Of a stretch of 64,000 bases of DNA, positions 52,645 to 61,955 are shown one piece after another. Numbering within the stretch: the first letter of the stretch is position 1; each line of letters opens with the position of its first letter. This DNA comes from Chitinophagaceae bacterium. GTDB taxonomy: Bacteria > Bacteroidota > Bacteroidia > Chitinophagales > Chitinophagaceae. Both the position numbers and the translations under genes were made by a program. The notes under the pieces are model-generated. The model did no database searches. It was not told where the DNA came from and worked only from the letters and a program-made list of their open reading frames with translations. Location of the stretch: the NCBI GenBank assembly GCA_020403455.1, contig JADBXP010000010.1:62001-126000 (forward strand), in the 5' to 3' direction.

Positions 52645-53958
52645 TTATTTTTTCAACAAGAGCTTGCTTACATACAATTCACCTATCTTATTTCCCTGCT
52701 TTTTTCCCTCTTCGATGGCAGCGCGAAAGTGAATGCCACCATATAGTCTGCTGATTCCTGCTTCATCTGCAGCTGCTCTGATTGATGCAAAGTTCCTGGC
52801 CAGGTTGAGGTATTTGACTTCAACGGTATCTCTAAAGGAAAATTCGTTGCCGAAAATGGCGATCGAAGTAGTGGCTGCTGCCGCAGATATTACACTGTGT
52901 CCGCTGGTGTATTCCGGAAAGGGGGGCGTTTGAAGAAGTGAGTTCCATTCTGACTGAAAAGTACTTCTGATAACAGTGATGGGTCTTACCGTGCTGCTAT
53001 TGAATTTTTCATCCCAGCAAGAAATGAATCCATCAAATATGGCGGCTGCCGTTGTAGCATATGCCAAAGCAGTCTTGAGTTCATTGGCACCGGTTTGTCT
53101 TGAAAAAATGGCCAGTAATCCCATCCAATGCCCCACCGGGGTTATTTTTTTATTCGCATAAGTAAAGTGGCCGGCGTGTTTGGTGACGAATGGATTGTCG
53201 TCCCAAAACTGTGCAATCGTATCCTGTTCGGGTGTAAGAGTGCGGCTTACCTCGTAAACCTCTTGTAGCTCTTTGAAATAAACACTAGCCGGATGGAGAT
53301 CGAAGGGTGGTGGAGGTGCCGGACGGAACTGTGCTGCGGTATCGAGCAACAGTGGTTTGATCAATCGCCAATGGGGTTCGGTGGCATCTGCATATTCCGG
53401 AGGGGTTTGTACCCATTTTCCTTTTTCGCCAAATACACTGTATTTGGGCATACCCCTGGTTAGTTTGTATCGATCGTTAGAAGCTCGCTTCAGAATCACT
53501 GCAGCGATTTCCCGGGCTCTTTTTTCTGCCGCTTGTAAGCTGGCGGAAGAGAGGGTGTCAAAGGCATTTTTAATTTTGCTTTCAACTACCACAAAACTGT
53601 CTTTAGAAAAAGCCAGTGCCTTGGCTACTTTCAGAAATGCTAATGCAGCAGTTAAACGGTGATTGACCTTGTACGAATCGACATGAACCGGTAAGCTATC
53701 GAATCCATGTAATTGTGGTAACAGCGAGGGTAAAGTATCCAACTCATTGCGGAGCCCCTCATAAAAAGCGAGATTGCTATAGGCATACATTCGGCTGGCA
53801 ACAGGGGGAGAAATAATGTCATAAACAATTACATCCGTCAGTGTTTGGTTACAGAAATGCTGTAATTCTGCACCGGGAAGAGAATTTTCGTTGATGGAAT
53901 GCCTGCAGGAGGAAAGACCAATGAGTAGTATGAAGCAGGTGCTAAGAATTTTCCTCAT
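52645..53958 (-). CDS. Vanadium-dependent haloperoxidase / PAP2-superfamily lipoprotein, copy 1
   Basis: 437 residues. Lipobox cysteine C18 (GLSSC). The vanadate/phosphate-binding residues are all visible: K318 and R325 in KFNSSTVRP (K-x6-RP), S352-G-H354 in YTSGHS, and R404 with H410 in SRLYGGIHF. This is the vanadium haloperoxidase/acid phosphatase (PAP2) fold; members oxidise halides with peroxide or cleave phosphate esters, and the sequence alone does not decide which. Its ATG overlaps the stop of UnbV copy 3 (ATGA), so the two are translationally coupled. Confidence 0.9.
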   Translation of the reverse strand: MRKILSTCFILLIGLSSCRHSINENSLPGAELQHFCNQTLTDVIVYDIISPPVASRMYAYSNLAFYEGLRNELDTLPSLLPQLHGFDSLPVHVDSYKVNHRLTAALAFLKVAKALAFSKDSFVVVESKIKNAFDTLSSASLQAAEKRAREIAAVILKRASNDRYKLTRGMPKYSVFGEKGKWVQTPPEYADATEPHWRLIKPLLLDTAAQFRPAPPPPFDLHPASVYFKELQEVYEVSRTLTPEQDTIAQFWDDNPFVTKHAGHFTYANKKITPVGHWMGLLAIFSRQTGANELKTALAYATTAAAIFDGFISCWDEKFNSSTVRPITVIRSTFQSEWNSLLQTPPFPEYTSGHSVISAAAATTSIAIFGNEFSFRDTVEVKYLNLARNFASIRAAADEAGISRLYGGIHFRAAIEEGKKQGNKIGELYVSKLLLKK

Positions 53959-56900
53959 TTCAATGTTCTTTTTTCACCTTTCTTATTGGAAACTTGAACT
54001 GCTGTTATAGATTTATTCAGCACAACCATATTGGGTGACTGTGATAAAAAGCCTGAGCCCCAATAGACTTCCTGTTTTCTTGTTTGACCATTGGCAAGTT
54101 GTATGGTTACGATGCGATCCTCGGGTTCCAAAGCTATTGCACGGGATGATTGTTTGAGTTGAAATGTTTTCAGAGGACCAAAGTTTTGTGCGGCAGATAT
54201 TGCGTAGTTTCCATTGAGCATAAAATCCACCAATCCTTTCCCGTTTCCTCCTACATAAAAGCCCGATTTACCCGGTGCCAGTGCTATGAAAGATTTACCT
54301 TTTCCCATTAGCACTACTCCATTGAGTGCGTCATTTCTGCCTAGAGAAGGTGCCATAGAAAATTCATTTCCGTTCAGCAAAAGATCGAGATAGCCATCTT
54401 CATCAATGTCTCTGGCAACAATCCCATATACAGGTGCCAGTTGAGCTTCAGCCGGTAATGCATGAACTTCAAATTGAAGTCCGCCTTTGTTTTCAATCCA
54501 GCTACTATTGAAATTCACTGCATTTAACTGTAAGGCATCCTTAAAAAGTTCCGGTGGAAATATTTCCTGCATCGAAGTTTTGGCATAGATGCTATAATTG
54601 GTAAATCTTTCTTTCATGATGGTCATCTCCTTGATGAAGTCATCTCTTCCGGCTACAGGAAACTCTTTGATTTCAGATTTGTTGCTGAGGTTGTTCAATT
54701 GATAATGACTTACGATCGCATCAAAGCTGGTATTGTTATCAAAATCTTTGGCGTAGATTCTGGCAGGATATTGGTTGCTGGCTTTTATGTAACCATTTTG
54801 GCCATAATTTCCTGCTATATAATCTATGTCACCATCATTGTCTACATCTGCGGCAGTTATGCTGTTCCACCAGCCGGTTTCATTTTGTAAGGACGTTTTT
54901 TGAAGGTTCCAGGTGGATCCAATTTTCTTTAAGATCTGTATTCCTCCCCATTCAGTAGTGATCAATAATTCTTGAGTACCATCATTGTCTGCATCCGACC
55001 AAATGGCATCTGTTACCATCCCTATTTGCTGCAAATCAGGTGCCAACTGAGCAGTCACATCCGTGAACTTTATTTTTCCATTTTGGCTATCATTCCTCAA
55101 TAAAAAACTACTGGTTGGTACAGGATATCTCCCGGGTATGTATCTTCCGCCTACAAAAAGATCCAGGTCTCCGTCATTATCGAAGTCAGCTGCTTTGACA
55201 CAACTCTTGGTGGCCCGATTATCAGGTATTGCGTTGGTCTCTTCGCTAAAATTTCCTTTGCCATCATTCAAATAGAAATGATCTAGGTAGGCCTTGGATT
55301 GAGGTTCATTTTCTCCTCCGCCGGATGCTATATAAACATCTAAGTCTCCATCGTTGTCAGCATCAAAAAGGCAAATGCCTGCGTCATCCTGGTATTTGAT
55401 TTCGTTGCTGTTGCTGATCAATTTTCCGTTGAATTTGCCATTTGGCTGCTGCAAGAAAACTGTTGCATAATCCGGTGATCCGCCTCCTACGATGACATCA
55501 TGTGATCCATCTCCATTCAGATCACCTGCTGCCAGTGAAGGCCCATATTGTGTTAACTTATGAGGTATCAGACGCTGAATGTTGAAATCAATGAAGTCAA
55601 CCTGCCTGTCAAGATATTCTAGCCCGCTGTTTCTTGTTACTTCATAAAAAAGAGAAGAAACTTCCGGGATAGAAAAATTGAAATCAGAAGAGTTCCTAGA
55701 TTGTTGTACAACAAGTCGTGTATTGACTGCCGGTTGAAGAATTGTTTGCTTCCGGTGATTGGGCCAAATGATGACCAGTGAGTCTACTCTTGCATTATTT
55801 CCTAAGCCGAAATGCGCGATGTTCTCGATGCTTGACATATAACCGCGGTAGGGAGTCATTTCATACACTTGTTGGTTCCCACCCTGGTGAATCGATATGA
55901 AAGCACCTAATCCATTTCTATTCGTGCTGTCGCCCTCGAGTTGTACTTGTAAATAGTTATTTTTATTTTCCTGTTTGTTACCGGTATTTTCGAGTAAACT
56001 GGCTTTTTCGTTGGTATTGTTAATGACAATGTCCAGATCTCCATCGCGGTCAAAATCTGCACTGGCCATACCCGCACCAAATGAGTTGAAGTCTAGTCCC
56101 CATGCCTTTGTTTTGTCTTCAAATTGCAGCTGACCAGTATTTCTGTAGACATAGTTACTTACACTCACTACAGGCATGTGTGCCAACAATTCAGGGATTG
56201 GTGTTCTTGCCACTGCGTCATCACGGTATGCCATGAAGTCCAGATCAGACATGTCTTTGGGCAATCCATTGGAGATGATCAGGTCGCGGTATCCATCGTT
56301 GTCGAGGTCTGTTAGCAGAGGAGCCCAACTCCAGTCGGTTTGTGCCATGCCACTGAAATATGCAATCTCTGAAAATACAGGCCGCGCAACAGAATCTTTT
56401 TCGCCTTTTACCATGCCCTGATTCAATTGCAGGGAATTGTGGGCATATTGGTGCATGTATTCAAAGCGGGCAAAATTCTGGTAGGTTTGGTAGCTGATGT
56501 CGTTGTACATCATTTTCTGGCGGTAACGGTCTGCAGGCATCATATCCATTTCCACGATGTCCATCAGTCCATCATTGTTGATGTCTGCCACATCATTGCC
56601 CATGGCATTTTTACTGGCATGTTTGAAATAACGACCGCACTGATCGGTGAAGGTGCCATTCTTGTTGTTGATGTACAAAATGTTGTTTGAAATGTAGTCA
56701 TTGCTGACATAGATATCTTTCCAGCCATCCTGGTTGATATCTGTAATGTTCACTCCCAGTCCATGTCCTTCAATCAGTATACCTGCTTTGCGGGAAACAT
56801 CACTGAAAACTGCGTGGCCTTTAGCGGTATCCCAGTTGTTTTCGAGAAGTTTATCTGTGTTGGGCCAGCTGCCATCTTTCCGAATGGGCCTGAATTCATT

Positions 56901-57500
56901 GGGATATGTGCCATCCAGGTCATTCAGCAAGAGGTATACATCCAAGTCACCATCGTTGTCGTAATCAAAAAAAGCAGCCATGTGTGTATTGGATGCGTCA
57001 TCTAGTCCGTACTCTTCTGCCAGATTTTTAAATTGAGGGATACCGGTATTGGGATCCAGCCCCTGGTTCACGTACAAAATATTTTTTCGGGCATTGGAAT
57101 CTGGAAGTACCGCAGCACAAACATAGATATCATCCCATCCATCGTTGTTGATATCCACCACACTGACTCCTTTGCACCATTTGCCGTCACCGGTTACACC
57201 TGCTTTTGCAGACACTTCTTCAAATGTTAGCTTTCCTTTGTTTAGGTAAAGTTGATTGGCTACGAGATTGCCGGTGAAATAAATATCAGGTAAACTGTCG
57301 TGGTTGAAGTCACCGATACCAACCCCTCCTCCATTGTACATATACTCATAGTTCAGGATATTCCTGTCGGGAGTTTCAGTGATATCATTGCTGAATTGAA
57401 TCCCGCTTTTAGAAGCATCTATTACACGAAAAAGTTTGTCCTCCCTGTTGCACCCCGCCATCAAGATCAAAAGGCAGATACAGGCAATCGATTTTTTCAT
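53955..57500 (-). CDS. FG-GAP/VCBS repeat lipoprotein with ASPIC/UnbV domain, copy 3
   Basis: 1181 residues, the longest of the three. Lipobox cysteine C17 (LILMAGCN). N-terminal propeller loops include DFNHDSLPD, DINNDGWDD, DYDNDGDLD, DINQDGWKD and DFDRDGDLD; UnbV domain with RGYMSSIENIAHFGLG and LVIIWPNHRKQTIL; second block with DLNGDGSHD, DADNDGDLD, DFDNDGDLD and DVDNDGDID. The late block IYAKTSMQEIFPP is shared with the others. The C-terminal ~80 residues (VTIQLANGQTRKQEVYWGSGFLSQSP) add another UnbV-like strand-rich tail missing from copies 1 and 2. Followed by the haloperoxidase in one transcript. Confidence 0.9.
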   Translation of the reverse strand: MKKSIACICLLILMAGCNREDKLFRVIDASKSGIQFSNDITETPDRNILNYEYMYNGGGVGIGDFNHDSLPDIYFTGNLVANQLYLNKGKLTFEEVSAKAGVTGDGKWCKGVSVVDINNDGWDDIYVCAAVLPDSNARKNILYVNQGLDPNTGIPQFKNLAEEYGLDDASNTHMAAFFDYDNDGDLDVYLLLNDLDGTYPNEFRPIRKDGSWPNTDKLLENNWDTAKGHAVFSDVSRKAGILIEGHGLGVNITDINQDGWKDIYVSNDYISNNILYINNKNGTFTDQCGRYFKHASKNAMGNDVADINNDGLMDIVEMDMMPADRYRQKMMYNDISYQTYQNFARFEYMHQYAHNSLQLNQGMVKGEKDSVARPVFSEIAYFSGMAQTDWSWAPLLTDLDNDGYRDLIISNGLPKDMSDLDFMAYRDDAVARTPIPELLAHMPVVSVSNYVYRNTGQLQFEDKTKAWGLDFNSFGAGMASADFDRDGDLDIVINNTNEKASLLENTGNKQENKNNYLQVQLEGDSTNRNGLGAFISIHQGGNQQVYEMTPYRGYMSSIENIAHFGLGNNARVDSLVIIWPNHRKQTILQPAVNTRLVVQQSRNSSDFNFSIPEVSSLFYEVTRNSGLEYLDRQVDFIDFNIQRLIPHKLTQYGPSLAAGDLNGDGSHDVIVGGGSPDYATVFLQQPNGKFNGKLISNSNEIKYQDDAGICLFDADNDGDLDVYIASGGGENEPQSKAYLDHFYLNDGKGNFSEETNAIPDNRATKSCVKAADFDNDGDLDLFVGGRYIPGRYPVPTSSFLLRNDSQNGKIKFTDVTAQLAPDLQQIGMVTDAIWSDADNDGTQELLITTEWGGIQILKKIGSTWNLQKTSLQNETGWWNSITAADVDNDGDIDYIAGNYGQNGYIKASNQYPARIYAKDFDNNTSFDAIVSHYQLNNLSNKSEIKEFPVAGRDDFIKEMTIMKERFTNYSIYAKTSMQEIFPPELFKDALQLNAVNFNSSWIENKGGLQFEVHALPAEAQLAPVYGIVARDIDEDGYLDLLLNGNEFSMAPSLGRNDALNGVVLMGKGKSFIALAPGKSGFYVGGNGKGLVDFMLNGNYAISAAQNFGPLKTFQLKQSSRAIALEPEDRIVTIQLANGQTRKQEVYWGSGFLSQSPNMVVLNKSITAVQVSNKKGEKRTLK

Positions 57501-57791
57501 TTTCAGGCAATTGGTACTGGTGGTATGAATGCTTGCAAAGTACTGATTTTCCTGCTTTTTATCGGCATAGAATTTGATGCAAGATTGGTTCAGCCGTCAG
57601 TTTTGTTGATGAATTCAGTTGCTTCACAATTTGGGTTGCTTCCATAGTTTGTTGTTGATTCATTGTGATATTGTTATTAAAAATTGAACAAATTGGTTTG
57701 CGCTGAAAAAGGGGGAAGGGCTTGATGGCAATGAAGAATACTGTTGGCTGAAGCTCCTTTTTTTTATATTGCATGAAGTAAAACACCCGCC
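57501..57791. other. 291-base divergent promoter region
   Basis: Lies between UnbV copy 3 (leftward) and the GH65 gene (rightward), so it holds both promoters. A short minus-strand ORF (57559-57663, 34 codons) is the only coding possibility. Two near-matches to TAnnTTTG are seen (GTACTTTG on the minus strand near 57537-57544; TTATATTG on the plus strand near 57765). No other structure noted. Confidence 0.5.
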
Positions 57792-59822
57792 ATGAAGCAG
57801 TTTTTTGTATTTATTTCTCTATGTACCACTGTATTGACTTCTCAAGCACAGGATCCTTGGAAGATCAAAGCCGCTTCCATTGATGCCCGTCAATATTATG
57901 GCGCGACAGTTGCCAACGGAATGATCGGTGTCGTTGCTTCACCCGAACCTTTTAAGGTAAAGGATGTTGTTTTGTCGGGTGCATATGATTTATATGGTCG
58001 TGGGCGGGTGAGCAATTTTCTGCGCAGTTTCAACCTGCTGAATATGCAGATCGATATCAATGGCAAACGGGTGACTGCAGCCAATGTGAGCAATTTCACC
58101 CAGGAATTAAACATGCGGGAGGCCTCTTTTACTGCCACCTGTAATTTGGGCACACAGGCCACTATTTCCTATACCTACTATGCACTTCGTCAGCTTCCAT
58201 TTACGGTACTAATGGATGTGACCATTACAGCACGGGAGTCTATCGATTTATCTGCAGCCAGCGTTATGGAAGCACCTGACGCATTGCGCGACGTTCAGAA
58301 CTATTATAATGAGATCGATCGTCCACATGCGGTGATACAATTACTTACCTCAACGGCGAAAAGTCCTACAGGTAAATTACAATTGTGTGCTTCCAACTCA
58401 TTTTTGTTTCCTGAAGTCCATGGACAAGAACCGCGGGTGATTCATGAGATGTGGGACAACAACATGCACCTCATGAAGTTCAATAAGAAATTAAGTGCCG
58501 GGCAAACCTATCGATTTTCTATAGCGGGTACTTCTATCACTTCTGCGCACCATGATGATCCTTTGAATGAGGCAGAAAGGATGTCTTTGTTTGCACGTTT
58601 GGAGGGAAGAGATCGGTTGGTTCAGAAACACAAAAAAGCCTGGGAGGAATTATGGAAAAGTGATATTGTTATAGAGGGCGATAACCAGGCACAGCAAGAT
58701 GTACGCAGTATGTTGTATCATTTGTACTCCTTTGTTCGGGAAGGAAATGATCTGAGTATATCACCCATGGGGTTGAGTGGACTTGGTTACAACGGACATG
58801 TATTTTGGGATACGGAATTGTGGATGTATCCGGCTTTGTTGGTGATGCAACCTGCTTTGGCGAAGTCGTTGGTAGAATACCGTTTTCAACGATTACCCGC
58901 AGCACGGAGGAATGCATTTAGTCATGGATATCGCGGAGCCATGTTCCCTTGGGAAAGTGCAGGAACCGGGGTGGAAGAAACCCCAGTATGGGCATTGAGT
59001 GGTCCATTTGAGCACCACATCACGGCTTGTGTTGGATTGGCAGCCTGGAATTATTATTGTGTAACACAGGACAAGGATTGGTTGAAGGAAAAGGGTTGGC
59101 CGATCTTACGGGAGACCGCAGATTTTTGGGCAAGCAGGGTAGAGCGAAATGGTCCGGGTAAATATGATATCAACAACGTGGTAGCTGCAGACGAGTGGGC
59201 GGAAAATGTCGATAACAATGCATTTACCAATGCGGCTGCTAAGGCAGTGCTGCAACATGCTTCCAGTGCTGCCAAAGTTCTGGGCCTGCCTGCCGATCCT
59301 GATTGGAAAAATGTGGCAGACAATATACCTATTTTGGTCATGGAAAATGGTGTGACCAAAGAGCATGCAACCTATAAGGGCGAAGGAATCAAGCAGGCAG
59401 ATGTGAACTTATTGGCCTATCCCTTGCGTGAAATAACAGCTCCCGCACAGATTAAAAAAGACCTTCAATTTTATGAAACACGCATTCCCAATGAGGGAAC
59501 CCCTGCCATGACGCATGCTATTTTTTCTCTACTCTATGCCCGGTTGGGAGATGCAGCCAATGCCCATAAATTTTTTAAGGAATCTTACGAGCCCAATCTG
59601 CTTCCGCCATTTCGGGTAATTGCTGAAACCAAGGGAGGTACTAACCCTTATTTCGCTACAGGTGCAGGAGGGGTACTCCAATCGGTTCTCATGGGGTTTG
59701 GCGGATTGGATATTACGGAAAAAGGCATACAACAACTTCAGTCAACACTTCCTCCCACCTGGAAATCACTTATCATCAGCGGTGTGGGAACGGAAAAGAA
59801 AACCTATTCCATCAGGAGATAA
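57792..59822 (+). CDS. Secreted GH65-family glycoside hydrolase/phosphorylase-like protein
   Basis: 676 residues, signal peptide MKQFFVFISLCTTVLTSQAQ. N-terminal beta-sandwich to about 260, linker, then an (alpha/alpha)6 barrel. GH65 motifs: GYNGHVFWDTELWMYPALL (FWDTE at 338-342), MFPWESAGTGVEETP near 384, and the catalytic block DEWAENVDNNAFTN (467-480) with general acid E468. The pattern is closest to the ATHL1/protein-glucosylgalactosylhydroxylysine-glucosidase and acid-trehalase branch, i.e. hydrolases of alpha-glucosides, rather than phosphorylases (inference). Followed by the second haloperoxidase-like gene. Confidence 0.88.
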   Translation: MKQFFVFISLCTTVLTSQAQDPWKIKAASIDARQYYGATVANGMIGVVASPEPFKVKDVVLSGAYDLYGRGRVSNFLRSFNLLNMQIDINGKRVTAANVSNFTQELNMREASFTATCNLGTQATISYTYYALRQLPFTVLMDVTITARESIDLSAASVMEAPDALRDVQNYYNEIDRPHAVIQLLTSTAKSPTGKLQLCASNSFLFPEVHGQEPRVIHEMWDNNMHLMKFNKKLSAGQTYRFSIAGTSITSAHHDDPLNEAERMSLFARLEGRDRLVQKHKKAWEELWKSDIVIEGDNQAQQDVRSMLYHLYSFVREGNDLSISPMGLSGLGYNGHVFWDTELWMYPALLVMQPALAKSLVEYRFQRLPAARRNAFSHGYRGAMFPWESAGTGVEETPVWALSGPFEHHITACVGLAAWNYYCVTQDKDWLKEKGWPILRETADFWASRVERNGPGKYDINNVVAADEWAENVDNNAFTNAAAKAVLQHASSAAKVLGLPADPDWKNVADNIPILVMENGVTKEHATYKGEGIKQADVNLLAYPLREITAPAQIKKDLQFYETRIPNEGTPAMTHAIFSLLYARLGDAANAHKFFKESYEPNLLPPFRVIAETKGGTNPYFATGAGGVLQSVLMGFGGLDITEKGIQQLQSTLPPTWKSLIISGVGTEKKTYSIRR

Positions 59823-59826
59823 ATAT

Positions 59827-59834
59827 TAATTTTG
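59827..59834 (+). promoter_or_regulatory. -7 box (TAATTTTG) before the second haloperoxidase-like gene
   Basis: Perfect TAnnTTTG match just after the GH65 stop, 63 bases before the ATG at 59898. The gene may therefore have its own promoter. Confidence 0.4.
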
Positions 59835-59897
59835 ACCACTGAAAAGGTTGGCAGATCTAGGTCTCGGCCAACATCACTCATTTTTTTCTTGCTAACG

Positions 59898-61229
59898 ATG
59901 AAAAGACTCATTCTATGCCTTGGCGGCTTTTTGATTTTGTCCGGGTGTTCCAATAACCAGGCGTACAAGGAATTTTTACACCATCCTGATTTATACAGCC
60001 AGACAGTTCACGAATTGAATACCGTTGTAATGGGAAATAACTTTCCTCCCATGGTAGCCTCTCGTAACTATGCTTATGCGGCGGTGGCAGCTTATGAAGT
60101 GATTGCAGCAGGCTATCCCGATCAATACCAATCGCTCGTCGGCCAACTCAACGGATTGAAATCTATGCCTGTTCTGCCTTCCGGTGCAGACATAGATTAT
60201 CCGCTCGCTGCGCTGCTTGCCTATATCAAAGTGGGCGAAGCAGTCACTTTTCCGGAAGGTAGTATGCAGAACTATCGCGACAGCATCATCGATCTGGCCC
60301 GCACCAAGGGACTTCCCAGAAAAGTTGAGAAGGCATCGCGCGAACTGGCAGATAGCATTTCTGCAGGGATCATTCGCTGGAGCAGGAAGGACAATTATCT
60401 GGAAACACGCGGAGCAGAGAAATATTCTGTGAAAGATATTCCCGGCAGATGGATCCCTACCCCACCTATGTACGCCTCAGCTGTTGAGCCCCATTGGCAA
60501 GACATCAGACCCATGGTCATCGACAGTTCAGGTATATTTTGTCCTCCACCCCCTCCTGCTTTTGACATCAAGGATACCAAAAGTGTTTATTACCAGGAGG
60601 TGATGAAAATTAAGAATGCCGTAGATAGTCTCACCCCTGAACAACGACACATAGCCGAGTTCTGGGATGACAATCCCTTCAAGATGAATGTCATCGGTCA
60701 CGTGATGTTTGGCAGCAAAAAATTTTCCCCTCCGGGACATTGGATGGGAGTGATCGGGATTGCAGCAAAAAAAGCAAAGTTTGATTTCCCCTCTACTGTC
60801 TATGCATACGCAGTTACTAGTATCTCCTTATTCGATGCATTCATCCAGTGCTGGCATGTGAAATACAAGTACAATACGGTAAGACCGGAAACCGTGATCA
60901 ATAAATACATTGACATGAATTGGCGGCCTTATCTGCAAACTCCCGCCTTTCCTGAATATACCTGCGGACATTCCACCATTTCATCTTCAGCTGCGGAGGC
61001 GCTCACCAGTGTCTTCGGAGATAATTTTTCTTATACCGATTCAACTGAGTTGGAATTTGGAATTGCCAATAGAAATTTTTCGTCTTTCCGTGCTGCAGCT
61101 ATTGAAAATAACTGGGCCAGATTTTATGGTGGACTGCATTTCCACAATTCCTGTCTTACCAGCACTGAAATAGGTAAGAATGTCGGCCAGCATATTGTAG
61201 GGCGGCTAAAGATGAAGAAGAAGCCCTGA
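59898..61229 (+). CDS. Vanadium-dependent haloperoxidase / PAP2-superfamily lipoprotein, copy 2
   Basis: 443 residues from the ATG at 59898 (the TTG at 59832 is inside the promoter box and adds a non-signal leader). Lipobox cysteine C17 (LILSGCSN). Paralogue of the gene at 52645, with similar spacing: K322 and R329 in KYKYNTVRP, C356-G-H358 in YTCGHS, and R408 with H414 in ARFYGGLHF. The serine of the usual P/T-SGH motif is a cysteine here, and the SR pair is AR. Other blocks (FWDDNPF, PPGHWMG, EPHW) are shared with copy 1. The changes may alter vanadate or phosphate binding. Confidence 0.9.
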   Translation: MKRLILCLGGFLILSGCSNNQAYKEFLHHPDLYSQTVHELNTVVMGNNFPPMVASRNYAYAAVAAYEVIAAGYPDQYQSLVGQLNGLKSMPVLPSGADIDYPLAALLAYIKVGEAVTFPEGSMQNYRDSIIDLARTKGLPRKVEKASRELADSISAGIIRWSRKDNYLETRGAEKYSVKDIPGRWIPTPPMYASAVEPHWQDIRPMVIDSSGIFCPPPPPAFDIKDTKSVYYQEVMKIKNAVDSLTPEQRHIAEFWDDNPFKMNVIGHVMFGSKKFSPPGHWMGVIGIAAKKAKFDFPSTVYAYAVTSISLFDAFIQCWHVKYKYNTVRPETVINKYIDMNWRPYLQTPAFPEYTCGHSTISSSAAEALTSVFGDNFSYTDSTELEFGIANRNFSSFRAAAIENNWARFYGGLHFHNSCLTSTEIGKNVGQHIVGRLKMKKKP

Positions 61230-61268
61230 TAAGGTACCCGTTTTTTTCAATGACGTATCTCTGTCAAA

Positions 61269-61955
61269 TCAGCCTTTGATGATTCTTCCATCTTCCATTT
61301 CAATGATCCGATGGGTTTTTGAGGCGAAATCCAGATCATGGGTAACTACCAGTAGGGTTTGACCAAACTCGCTGCATAGTTCGCTGAAAATGTCAAAAAC
61401 ATTATCGCTGTTTTTTTTGTCCAGATTGCCTGTTGGCTCGTCTCCCATAATGATAAGCGGATCATTGATCAGTGCACGAGCAATCGCTACCCGCTGTTTT
61501 TGTCCGCCCGAAAGTTGATTGGGCATTTTGAGGGCTTCATTTTGGATGCCTAGGATACGTAATTTCTCGTAGGCACGATGCTCAACCTCCTTTTCACTAC
61601 TATCCCCTTTTTTTAATCCCGGCAGCATCACGTTTTTTAATACACTGAACTCATTGAGGAGATAATGAAACTGAAAAACGAAACCGATGCTGTTGTTGCG
61701 TATTCTAGCCAGTTCAGCGTCTTTCTTTCCCCGAAGAATTGTTCCCTCCAACATTATATCACCTTCATAATCGGTATCCATGGTTGAAAGAACGTATAGC
61801 AAAGTTGATTTTCCGCACCCCGACTTCCCAATAACTGCAATGAACTCTCCTCGTTGAATGGTGAAGCTGATGTCTTTTAATACCTGCACGGTTAGCGGGT
61901 CATGAAAGTATTTGGATACATTCCTGGCTTCTAGTATGGGTGCAGCTTGACTCAT
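61269..61955 (-). CDS. ABC transporter ATP-binding protein (LolD/MacB type)
   Basis: 228 residues. Walker [10 protein letters not shown] (43-51), signature LSGGQKQR (148-155), Walker B LIIMGDEP (168-174) and the switch His (VVTHDLD). The block [26 protein letters not shown] is typical of the LolD/MacB/FtsE group. Its start overlaps the end of the permease gene by four bases. Cytoplasmic ATPase of the MFP-permease-ATPase operon; works in export or envelope lipid/lipoprotein transport. Confidence 0.93.
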   Translation of the reverse strand: MSQAAPILEARNVSKYFHDPLTVQVLKDISFTIQRGEFIAVIGKSGCGKSTLLYVLSTMDTDYEGDIMLEGTILRGKKDAELARIRNNSIGFVFQFHYLLNEFSVLKNVMLPGLKKGDSSEKEVEHRAYEKLRILGIQNEALKMPNQLSGGQKQRVAIARALINDPLIIMGDEPTGNLDKKNSDNVFDIFSELCSEFGQTLLVVTHDLDFASKTHRIIEMEDGRIIKG

